Assembly: GCF_001413925.1 (NCBI RefSeq)
Contig: NZ_LBMJ01000001.1
Coordinates: 1,068,501 to 1,132,500, forward strand
Direction of reading: 5' to 3'
From: Nonlabens sp. YIK11
GTDB lineage: Bacteria; Bacteroidota; Bacteroidia; Flavobacteriales; Flavobacteriaceae
DNA: 64,000 nucleotides
Both the position numbers and the translations under genes were made by a program. How positions within the stretch are numbered: the stretch's first letter is position 1; each line of letters starts with the position of its first letter. This document shows positions 33,901 to 41,544 of this stretch, piece after piece. The notes beneath the pieces were generated by a model. It ran no database searches. It saw only the letters and a program-made list of their open reading frames with translations, and was not told the DNA's origin.

Positions 33901-35286
33901 ATGAAATGGCTTAGAAATAAATTAGATCAGGCTAGAAAACCTTTCGAACCTGGTGAGAAGTATGAAAAGTTTGCTCCGGCAATCAATGCTTTTGATACGT
34001 TCTTATTTACTCCCAACCATACTACTCAAAAAGGAGCGCACATACGTGACGTGTCAGATTTGAAGCGTACAATGATTACTGTAGTCTTAGCGCTTATTCC
34101 AGCTTTGATCTTTGGAATGTGGAATAGTGGAGCACAATACCTGTATCAAGAGCGCGGTCTTTCCAGTGTTCTAGACGTTCCATTTATGGATGCATTTGTA
34201 GAAGGAGCCATCTTAGTGTTGCCTTTGATTATTGTATCCTATGTAGTAGGATTGACGATAGAATTCATCTTTGCCATCTATAGAGGTCACGAGGTGAACG
34301 AAGGTTACTTGGTAACAGGTCTTTTGATTCCTATGATTTTCCCAGTTGATATCCCATTATGGATGCTTGCTTTATCTGTAGCTTTTGCGGTATTAATAGG
34401 TAAGGAAGCTTTTGGTGGTACTGGAATGAACATTCTGAATCCAGCGTTAACAGCAAGAGCCTTTGCGTTTTTCGCATATCCGCTCTATATGTCTGGTAAC
34501 GCCATCTGGGTTCATGAAGGATCTACAGATGCTGTTTCTGGAGAAACAATTCTTGGTGCTCTAGCAAGTGGAAGTTATGATGGTCAGATTAGCGGTGCTG
34601 CGAGTAACGCCGTCGCATTTTCAAATACGACTGCAGCAAGCGAGACATCAGTTCTAGCTGGTATTGATTTCTATGACATGTTTATGGGATTCATACCAGG
34701 ATCTGTAGCAGAAACTTCTGCATTGATGATTATCATAGGTGCTATCATTTTGATAGCTACTAAAGTTGGTAGTTGGAGAATCATATTAGGTGGTTTGATA
34801 GGTGGTGTTGTAATGGGACTTATTTTCAACTTCTTTGGAGGATTGGGAGAAGACTTTGTGACGCAACTGGTCGATAGTGGTAGAATCACAATGGATCAAG
34901 TATTAAACGATGCAGGCGCTGTCGCCGCTCTAGAATTGGGTGGATGGGATGCAACACTGTTGGAAATGGGGACAAATCAATTGTTCAACTTCCCGTTCTA
35001 CCAGCATCTTGTGGTAGGTAGTATCTTATTTGGTATTGTCTTTATGGCAACAGATCCAGTTAGTGCTGCGCAAACTACTAAAGGGAAATGGATCTATGGT
35101 ATCTTGATAGGATTCTTCGGGTTGTTGATACGTATTTTCAACCCAGCATATCCAGAAGGGATCATGCTTGCCATCCTTCTCCTAAACGTATTCGCTCCAA
35201 CTATTGATCACTACGTGATTCAAGGAAACGTGAATAAAAGAAAGAAACGATTGAAAAAAGCTAAAGTTCAACTTCAAACAGCTTAA
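33901..35286 (+). CDS. nqrB: Na+-translocating NADH:quinone reductase subunit B
   Basis: 461 residues with about ten membrane helices. NqrB carries riboflavin and a covalent FMN on threonine. The flavinylation site appears as DAVSGETILG; the usual ApbE motif reads D..(S/T)GAT, so a glutamate replaces the alanine just before the acceptor threonine. The conserved blocks VNEGYLVTGLLIPMIFP, GGTGMNILNPALTARAFAFF and ATDPVSAAQTTKGKWIYG are present. A central insertion (about 215-250, Ala/Ser-rich) makes it longer than the Vibrio subunit. 3 nt to nqrC. Confidence 0.95.
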   Translation: MKWLRNKLDQARKPFEPGEKYEKFAPAINAFDTFLFTPNHTTQKGAHIRDVSDLKRTMITVVLALIPALIFGMWNSGAQYLYQERGLSSVLDVPFMDAFVEGAILVLPLIIVSYVVGLTIEFIFAIYRGHEVNEGYLVTGLLIPMIFPVDIPLWMLALSVAFAVLIGKEAFGGTGMNILNPALTARAFAFFAYPLYMSGNAIWVHEGSTDAVSGETILGALASGSYDGQISGAASNAVAFSNTTAASETSVLAGIDFYDMFMGFIPGSVAETSALMIIIGAIILIATKVGSWRIILGGLIGGVVMGLIFNFFGGLGEDFVTQLVDSGRITMDQVLNDAGAVAALELGGWDATLLEMGTNQLFNFPFYQHLVVGSILFGIVFMATDPVSAAQTTKGKWIYGILIGFFGLLIRIFNPAYPEGIMLAILLLNVFAPTIDHYVIQGNVNKRKKRLKKAKVQLQTA

Positions 35287-35289
35287 GAA

Positions 35290-36015
35290 ATGGATAGAAA
35301 TTCAAATGCATACACGTTCATATTTGCTATCATCCTGGTGGCAGTAGTGGCAAGTGCACTGGCTTTTGCAGCAACAAACCTGCAGCCGGCACAAGCTGAA
35401 AACGTGAAACAAGAAAAAATGCAGAACATTCTCGCTACCGTAGGTATCGAGACGACGAGAGATTCTGCAGAGGCACTGTTTAACAAGTACATTGTAGAGC
35501 AAGTAGCGCTCAACGATCAAGGCAAAGAGCGTACTGATGTGGACGCCTTTACGGTAGACCTTAAAAAGGAACTTAAAAAACCGGTAGAAGAGCAGGCGTT
35601 TCCGCTTTACGTAGCAGATGTTGAAGGATCGCAATATTACATCGTACCATTGAGAGGTAAAGGTCTTTGGGATGCCATTTGGGGTTATGTAGCCCTCAAG
35701 GATGACGTGAATACTATTAAAGGTGCCGTATTTGATCACAAGGGTGAAACTCCAGGTTTAGGAGCAGAGATTACTCAAGGTTGGTTCAAGAAGCGTTTTG
35801 ATGATGAGAAGATCATGGACGAATCTGGAAACTTCATTGGCGTATCAGTAGCCAAAGGTTATCAAGGTGGTGACAATAAGGATGACAATGCCGTGGACGC
35901 AATCGCTGGTGCTACTATCACTGGTGATGGGGTGACAGACATGATTTCTGAAAGATTGCAACGTTACCTTCCATACTTTAAAGAAAAAACCAACGTAAAA
36001 GTAGCAATGCAGTAA
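35290..36015 (+). CDS. nqrC: Na+-translocating NADH:quinone reductase subunit C
   Basis: 241 residues. One N-terminal membrane helix (YTFIFAIILVAVVASALAF), then a periplasmic FMN-binding domain with GLWDAIWGYVALKDD, GETPGLGAEIT and the flavinylation motif DAIAGATITGDGV, whose threonine takes FMN from ApbE. Part of the sodium pump's electron path. 51 nt before nqrD, with a palindrome copy in the gap. Confidence 0.95.
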   Translation: MDRNSNAYTFIFAIILVAVVASALAFAATNLQPAQAENVKQEKMQNILATVGIETTRDSAEALFNKYIVEQVALNDQGKERTDVDAFTVDLKKELKKPVEEQAFPLYVADVEGSQYYIVPLRGKGLWDAIWGYVALKDDVNTIKGAVFDHKGETPGLGAEITQGWFKKRFDDEKIMDESGNFIGVSVAKGYQGGDNKDDNAVDAIAGATITGDGVTDMISERLQRYLPYFKEKTNVKVAMQ

Positions 36016-36033
36016 ACCTGCTTTTGATGATTA

Positions 36034-36049
36034 CGCTTTCGCGAAAGCG
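36034..36049. repeat. dispersed palindrome copy (within nqr operon, nqrC-nqrD gap)
   Basis: Perfect 16-bp palindrome CGCTTTCGCGAAAGCG, 18 nt after the nqrC stop, inside what must be a continuous operon. Confidence 0.9.
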
Positions 36050-36066
36050 AACTAAATAAACACCTC

Positions 36067-36765
36067 ATGGCTCAAAATAAAGAATCAAAAAAACAAGGAC
36101 TTATCCTCTTCCTGTCTGATACAGAAGAGCGCGAAGGCCTACTGGGTAAGAAAAACCGTAAATTGTTATCTGATCCCTTAACTGACAACAACCCGATTAC
36201 CGTCCAGGTGTTGGGAATCTGTTCTGCCCTTGCGATTACGGTACAATTGAAACCAGCGATCGTTATGAGCATTGCCGTAATGGCGGTAATGGCTTTTAGT
36301 AACATGATTATTTCTGCATTGCGTAATTTGATACCATCTCGTATCAGGATTATCGTTCAACTAGTAGTTGTTGCTGCTTTGGTAATTCTTGTAGACCAAG
36401 TATTAAGAGCTTATGCCTATGACGTGTCCAAAGAGTTATCGGTATTCGTAGGACTAATTATTACCAACTGTATCGTGATGGGTCGTTTGGAAGCATTTGC
36501 TTTAGGAAATGGCGTTTATAAATCCTTTCTTGATGGAATAGGTAATGCTGCTGGATATGCATTTATCTTGATTCTTGTGGCTTTCTTTAGAGAACTATTA
36601 GGTGCTGGTAAATTGCTAGGATTTGAGGTGATACCAGAATCTTTTTATGAATTTGGTTATGAGAACAATGGTTTGATGTTGTTATCTCCTATGGCATTGA
36701 TCACGGTAGGTATCATCATATGGGTACAACGCAGCCGCAATAGAACATTAATAGAACAGAATTAA
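36067..36765 (+). CDS. nqrD: Na+-translocating NADH:quinone reductase subunit D
   Basis: 232 residues, six membrane helices. The NqrD/RnfE signatures are present: LLSDPLTDNNPITVQVLGICSALA-type N-terminus, FVGLIITNCIVMGRLEAFA with the cysteine that helps hold the intramembrane [2Fe-2S] cluster, and GAGKLLGFEVIP. The N-terminus is somewhat longer than in Vibrio. It pairs with NqrE in the membrane core. 19 nt to nqrE. Confidence 0.95.
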   Translation: MAQNKESKKQGLILFLSDTEEREGLLGKKNRKLLSDPLTDNNPITVQVLGICSALAITVQLKPAIVMSIAVMAVMAFSNMIISALRNLIPSRIRIIVQLVVVAALVILVDQVLRAYAYDVSKELSVFVGLIITNCIVMGRLEAFALGNGVYKSFLDGIGNAAGYAFILILVAFFRELLGAGKLLGFEVIPESFYEFGYENNGLMLLSPMALITVGIIIWVQRSRNRTLIEQN

Positions 36766-36784
36766 TCATACTAAGAATTAGAAA

Positions 36785-37402
36785 ATGGAATTAATCAATC
36801 TCGCTGTAAGAAGTATTTTCATTGAGAACATGGTCTTCGCCTATTTCTTAGGGATGTGTTCTTATCTAGCCGTTTCAAAATCGGTTAAAACTGCCGTAGG
36901 ACTTGGTGCTGCTGTAGTATTCGTATTAGGTATTACCGTACCTATCAACTGGTTGCTCGATACCTATCTATTAAAGCCAGGCGCTTTGACCTGGACAGGT
37001 ATGGAAAATGCTGCTAACATTGACTTGAGTTTCTTGAGTTTTATCATGTTTATTGCGGTAATCGCGAGTATGGTACAACTGGTAGAAATGGTGGTAGAGC
37101 GTTTTGCTCCAGCATTATATGGAGCCCTGGGTATCTTCCTACCATTGATCGCGGTAAACTGTGCGATTCTAGGTGGGTCATTATTTATGCAACAAAAAGA
37201 CTTTTCAGGTATTGATGAGGCTGCGGTTTATGGAATAGGGTCTGGTTTTGGATTCTTTCTTGCCATTCTAGCCATCGCTGCGATACGTGAAAAGATATCT
37301 TATTCAAACGTTCCTGCGCCACTACGTGGATTGGGAATTACTTTTATCATCACAGGACTTATGGCTCTAGGGTTCATGAGTTTTATGGGAATTGAAATTT
37401 AA
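36785..37402 (+). CDS. nqrE: Na+-translocating NADH:quinone reductase subunit E
   Basis: 205 residues, six membrane helices. Starts [37 protein letters not shown], with the conserved cysteine in [10 protein letters not shown] and a second in [15 protein letters not shown]; these two cysteines and those of NqrD ligate the intramembrane iron-sulphur cluster. Inverted topology relative to NqrD. 19 nt to nqrF. Confidence 0.95.
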   Translation: MELINLAVRSIFIENMVFAYFLGMCSYLAVSKSVKTAVGLGAAVVFVLGITVPINWLLDTYLLKPGALTWTGMENAANIDLSFLSFIMFIAVIASMVQLVEMVVERFAPALYGALGIFLPLIAVNCAILGGSLFMQQKDFSGIDEAAVYGIGSGFGFFLAILAIAAIREKISYSNVPAPLRGLGITFIITGLMALGFMSFMGIEI

Positions 37403-37421
37403 TATTTAGAAAGAACAATTC

Positions 37422-38723
37422 ATGGATTCTAACTTGCTTACCATACTTGCCAGTGTAGCTATATTCTTGACACTAATATTATTATTAGTTGTCCTGTTGC
37501 TTACGGCAAAATCAAAATTGCTCCCATCTGGTCCTGTGACGATCAATGTAAATGGAGAAAAGGACATTACCACAGGATCTGGAGGAACTCTTCTGGGAAC
37601 CTTGGGTGATAATAAACTGTTCTTACCATCTGCCTGTGGTGGTGGAGGAACTTGCGTACAATGTAAATGTGTCGTGACTGAAGGTGGTGGTTCCATACTG
37701 CCAACTGAGGTTCCACACTTTACGCGTAAAGAAATTGCCGCTGGATGGAGATTGGGATGTCAGGTTAAGGTTAAACAAGACATGAAGATCGAGATTCCAG
37801 AAGAAGTTTTTGGTATCAAGAAATGGGAAGCTACTGTAGTTCGTAACTACAACGTGGCATCTTTTATTAAAGAGTTTGTAGTAGAACTTCCGGAAGATAT
37901 GGATTATGAAGCTGGTGGTTATATCCAGATCGAGATCCCTAAGTGTGAAGTAAGGTATGAAGATATCGACATCACGGCTCACCCAGAGGAACACGACTCA
38001 CCGGATAAGTTTAAAGCAGAATGGGATAAGTTCAACTTATGGCCATTAGTTATGAAAAACCCTGAAACAGTAGAAAGAGCCTACTCTATGGCCTCTTTTC
38101 CTGCAGAAGGTCGTGAGATCATGCTTAACGTACGTATTGCTACGCCACCATGGGATCGCGCTAAGAATGGTTGGATGGATGTAAATCCTGGAATCGCTAG
38201 TTCTTACATCTTTAACCAAAAGGAAGGAGACAAGGTAATTGTTTCTGGACCTTATGGAGAATTCTTCATCAACCACTCAGATGCAGAAATGCTTTACGTA
38301 GGTGGTGGAGCTGGAATGGCACCTATGAGATCTCACTTATACGAGCTTTTCAAGACCTTGAAAACAGATCGTAAGGTGACGTATTGGTACGGTGGACGTT
38401 CAAAGCGTGAGTTGTTCTATATCGAGCATTTCCGTTCATTAGAGCGTGAATTTCCTAACTTTAAGTTCTACCTAGCGCTTTCTGAGCCTATGGAAGAAGA
38501 CAACTGGAAAGTGAAAGAAAGCATCGATGATGAGTCAGGTGATGGATTCGTTGGATTCATTCACCAGGTGGTAATAGATCAGTATTTAAGTAAGCACGAG
38601 GCTCCTGAAGATATTGAAGTCTACTTCTGTGGACCGCCATTGATGAATAACGCTGTAGGTAAGATGGCAGAAGACTTCGGTGTACCGCCAGAGAACATAC
38701 GTTTTGATGACTTTGGAGGATAA
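37422..38723 (+). CDS. nqrF: Na+-translocating NADH:quinone reductase subunit F
   Basis: 433 residues: N-terminal membrane helix (5-28), a [2Fe-2S] ferredoxin domain with cysteines in [14 protein letters not shown] and LGCQV, then the ferredoxin reductase-like FAD domain ([10 protein letters not shown]) and NADH domain ([31 protein letters not shown]). It is the entry point for electrons from NADH. Last gene of the operon, followed by an interrupted palindrome and a strong terminator. Confidence 0.96.
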   Translation: MDSNLLTILASVAIFLTLILLLVVLLLTAKSKLLPSGPVTINVNGEKDITTGSGGTLLGTLGDNKLFLPSACGGGGTCVQCKCVVTEGGGSILPTEVPHFTRKEIAAGWRLGCQVKVKQDMKIEIPEEVFGIKKWEATVVRNYNVASFIKEFVVELPEDMDYEAGGYIQIEIPKCEVRYEDIDITAHPEEHDSPDKFKAEWDKFNLWPLVMKNPETVERAYSMASFPAEGREIMLNVRIATPPWDRAKNGWMDVNPGIASSYIFNQKEGDKVIVSGPYGEFFINHSDAEMLYVGGGAGMAPMRSHLYELFKTLKTDRKVTYWYGGRSKRELFYIEHFRSLEREFPNFKFYLALSEPMEEDNWKVKESIDDESGDGFVGFIHQVVIDQYLSKHEAPEDIEVYFCGPPLMNNAVGKMAEDFGVPPENIRFDDFGG

Positions 38724-38736
38724 CCTTTAAATTATT

Positions 38737-38774
38737 TCGCTTTCCGCCTGCCTGCCGCAGGCAGGAAAGCGTAA
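38737..38774. repeat. dispersed palindrome interrupted by a GC-rich inverted repeat
   Basis: The half-sites TTCGCTTTC and GAAAGCGTAA are separated by a 20-nt piece (38745-38764) that is itself an inverted repeat built of CTGCCTGC/GCAGGCAG. It replaces the central GC of the palindrome, a net gain of 18 nt. It is 14 nt after the nqrF stop. Confidence 0.8.
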
Positions 38775-38778
38775 CATT

Positions 38779-38812
38779 AAAAAATCCCGATCTATTTAGA
38801 TCGGGATTTTTT
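38779..38812 (+). terminator. terminator of the nqr operon
   Basis: Stem of about 16 bp, AAAAAATCCCGATCTA/TAGATCGGGATTTTTT, with a minimal loop and a T-run after it, 55 nt beyond nqrF. Confidence 0.92.
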
Positions 38813-39154
38813 ATTGCTTAAACGAATCACCTTATGAGTTGTCATACTGACGCTGGTCAGCATCTCCTATAGATCTTTCTTCTGTTTAATTAGTTTCCTT
38901 GCTTATGTGAAGGGAATTTTGCTACACAGAGCTTATCTAGAAGTAGTTATTATTGCTAGTAAATAAATTTTGAGTGTTAGGCGAGTTACAATTTTGCTCT
39001 AATTTAACCACTCATCAATTGCGATCAATGCTTTTATATGCCGTACAAAAGATGTATAAACTAAAATGTCACACTGAAATAGATCAGTGTGACAAATTGT
39101 ATTTCAAATAGTTCTCGCCAAAAAGGCAGCCTTTCCGTAAATAGCTTTTAAGAT
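38813..39154. other. gene-free spacer with two related hairpins
   Basis: Contains TGTCATACTGA...TCAGCATC (38840-38863) and the perfect hairpin GTCACACTGA/TCAGTGTGAC (39068-39093). Both share TGTCAYACTGA and a facing TCAG, so they look like members of one short repeat family. The second is 61 nt beyond the stop of the minus-strand transporter and is followed on that strand by ATTTTAG, so it could be a weak terminator. No ORF of note. Confidence 0.5.
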
Positions 39155-40471
39155 TTACACGGTAACAGCCTCAATCTTCCTACCCTTATAAAAGGCAAAG
39201 AACATGATGTAGGCGTAACATGCCATAGGTAATAGAAATGCCAGTGCAAAGCCTAGAGAGTCGGCTAGCGCGCCAAAACTGATGGGCACAATAGCTCCAC
39301 CTACAATGGCCATACATAACAATCCAGAGGCTTGAGGTTTCAAGTCGCCCAATCCATTTAAGGTCAAGGTGAAAATCGTAGGGAACATGATGGAATTGAA
39401 TAAACCAACCGCTAGGATGGACCACATGGCCAGCAAGCCGTCAGTGGATACACTTATAAGGATCATCAGAATAGCTAGAGCGGTGAATGTCATAAGCACC
39501 TTAAATGGAGCTATAAAACGCATTAAGGCAGATCCTATAAAACGACCTACCATGGCACCGGTCCAGTAGAAGAACAGGAACGCACCTACCACGGCTTTGG
39601 CATCAATATCGTTGATATCTGCGTTGAGGAAAAACGAAGCGATATTCCCCATGAACTCGTTATTGCGTATGGTCTCTTCCAGATTCAGATCGATAAAATA
39701 GTTGACCAGGTAACTTCCTATGGCAACCTCTGCACCTACATAGACAAAAATCCCAGCAGCTCCCATCCATACGGATTTTTTCTTGAGAAGTGCCGCATAA
39801 CCACCTTTGGCAGTTTTTTGTAGTTGTGGTAATTTGATGAAAATGAAAGCCACAGCAAGCAATCCTATCAGTCCAGCAAAGAACAGAAACGGAGTTTGAA
39901 CCGCACCGGCTTCAGTGATAAAATAACTTTCCCGTTGAGCGTCAGTTAATGTGGTGATTTCTTGAGAGGTTAGGATTTTGTCACTCAATAGAAAGGCGGC
40001 ACCAGCAATAGGAGCGATCGAGGCACCTAAAGAGTTAAATGCCTGCGCAAGATTAAGACGGCTGCCTGCACCTTCTTCTGATCCCAGAACGGCTACATAA
40101 GGATTTGCGGCCACTTGTAATATAGTGATACCAGCAGCTAGCGTGAAATATCCCAACAAAAACACTCCAAAAATACGCTCTGATGATGCCGGGTAAAATA
40201 ACAAACAACCTACTGCCATGGTGGCAAGCCCTATGACGATTCCTTTTTTGTAACCTACTTTGGAAAGCAGGATCCCAGCAGGAATGGAAAACACAAAATA
40301 GGCCAGGAAAAAGGCGAATTGTACCAATCCAGCCTGGAAATAACTTAATTCAAAAACTTCCCTAAGCCGTGGTACCAGACTATCTACCAATACGGTGATA
40401 AAACCCCATAAAAAGAAGAGTACTGTTATAATAATAAACGGAACGGTGTAATTGGTTTTATTAGAATTCAT
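39155..40471 (-). CDS. FucP/GluP-family sugar:H+ symporter (MFS)
   Basis: 438 residues, twelve membrane helices. The FucP-family features are FLWGFITVLVDSLVPRLRE at the N-terminus, GAGSRLNLAQAFNSLGASIAP and LAAGITILQVAANPYVAVLG. Relatives carry L-fucose, glucose, galactose, mannose or N-acetylglucosamine. Next to a GH92 mannosidase and a glycosylasparaginase on the same strand, it probably imports a sugar (mannose or GlcNAc) from N-glycans. A palindrome copy lies 50 nt upstream of its start. Confidence 0.88.
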   Translation of the reverse strand: MNSNKTNYTVPFIIITVLFFLWGFITVLVDSLVPRLREVFELSYFQAGLVQFAFFLAYFVFSIPAGILLSKVGYKKGIVIGLATMAVGCLLFYPASSERIFGVFLLGYFTLAAGITILQVAANPYVAVLGSEEGAGSRLNLAQAFNSLGASIAPIAGAAFLLSDKILTSQEITTLTDAQRESYFITEAGAVQTPFLFFAGLIGLLAVAFIFIKLPQLQKTAKGGYAALLKKKSVWMGAAGIFVYVGAEVAIGSYLVNYFIDLNLEETIRNNEFMGNIASFFLNADINDIDAKAVVGAFLFFYWTGAMVGRFIGSALMRFIAPFKVLMTFTALAILMILISVSTDGLLAMWSILAVGLFNSIMFPTIFTLTLNGLGDLKPQASGLLCMAIVGGAIVPISFGALADSLGFALAFLLPMACYAYIMFFAFYKGRKIEAVTV

Positions 40472-40520
40472 TGGGGTAATAGGATTACTATAATTAGGTA
40501 ATTAATGATTGTGGTGTTCT

Positions 40521-40536
40521 CGCTTTCGCGAAAGCG
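40521..40536. repeat. dispersed palindrome copy (intergenic, glycan cluster)
   Basis: Perfect 16-bp palindrome between the glycosylasparaginase stop and the transporter start. Confidence 0.9.
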
Positions 40537-40566
40537 TAATTAAACATACTGATTTTTACCAAGTAA

Positions 40567-41541
40567 TCAATCTTTTAGATAATATGAGGAAGGAATCTGA
40601 CGATTTGTACCCTCACGATATTCCATCATGGAAAAGCCTTTATGGATGCAGAAGGAGCCTGTCTCGCCTTTTTTGTTCATGGCGATGTAGGCCACCTGGA
40701 AATCTTTATAGCCTGGATTTTTGCGTATGGTTCTCATCACAGCTTCCTCGCAAGCTTCCTGCGGACTCATACCGTTGCGCATCAATTCTACTATCAAAAA
40801 GCTGCCTACAGATTTCATAATCTCTTCACCCATTCCAGTGGCGGCAGCACCACCTATTTCATTATCGATAAACAAACCAGCGCCTATGATAGGAGAGTCG
40901 CCCACACGACCTTTCATTTTATAGGATAATCCAGAGGTGGAACAGGCACCAGAAATATCGCCGTTGCCATCCATACACACCATGCCTATGGTATCGTGGT
41001 TCTCAATGTTGATGATGGGCTTGTACTGGCTGGTTTTTAACCATTCCCTATAGGCGTTCTCTGAAGATTCAGTTAACAGGTTTTCTTTTTGAAATCCTTG
41101 TTTTGCGGCAAATTCTTCGGCTCCTTTGCCTGCGAGCATGACGTGAGGAGTTTCAGTCATGACCTTTTTTGCTATTGCGGCTACGTTGGTATAATCTTCT
41201 ACACAAACTACAGCGCCGCAATTACCGGTATGATCCATAACGGTGGCGTCAAGAGTCACATTTCCCTCACGGTCTGGAGCGCCACCTTTGCCTACAGTGG
41301 TGTTTTTGATATTTTCCTCTTCTACTGCCACGCCTACAATGGATGCGTCTAGGGCATTCATTCCAGCATCCAAAGCTTTTCCAGCTGCCTCGTTTGCAGA
41401 TACAAAACCCCAAGTGCAAATGGCTATGGGATTTATTTTTTGTTTTGTCATTTTGGGTGTTTTACAAGCTAATAATTGGATGCCCATGCTCAACGCTAGG
41501 CTACCTTTAATACTGGTGGCTATAAAGTTTCTTCTTTTCAA
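40567..41541 (-). CDS. N4-(beta-N-acetylglucosaminyl)-L-asparaginase (glycosylasparaginase)
   Basis: 324 residues. Ntn hydrolase that cleaves the GlcNAc-Asn bond of N-glycoproteins. The autocatalytic site NHDTIGMVCMDGNGDISGA is intact, with the nucleophile Thr released after the His-Asp; GRVGDSPIIGAGLFIDNEIG and ATGMGEEIMK complete the substrate pocket. The N-terminus MKRRNFIAT followed by a hydrophobic stretch and LLAC suggests Tat export as a lipoprotein. It is close in type to the well-known Elizabethkingia enzyme. 3 nt downstream of the GH92 gene. Confidence 0.92.
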   Translation of the reverse strand: MKRRNFIATSIKGSLALSMGIQLLACKTPKMTKQKINPIAICTWGFVSANEAAGKALDAGMNALDASIVGVAVEEENIKNTTVGKGGAPDREGNVTLDATVMDHTGNCGAVVCVEDYTNVAAIAKKVMTETPHVMLAGKGAEEFAAKQGFQKENLLTESSENAYREWLKTSQYKPIINIENHDTIGMVCMDGNGDISGACSTSGLSYKMKGRVGDSPIIGAGLFIDNEIGGAAATGMGEEIMKSVGSFLIVELMRNGMSPQEACEEAVMRTIRKNPGYKDFQVAYIAMNKKGETGSFCIHKGFSMMEYREGTNRQIPSSYYLKD

Positions 41542-41544
41542 ATC

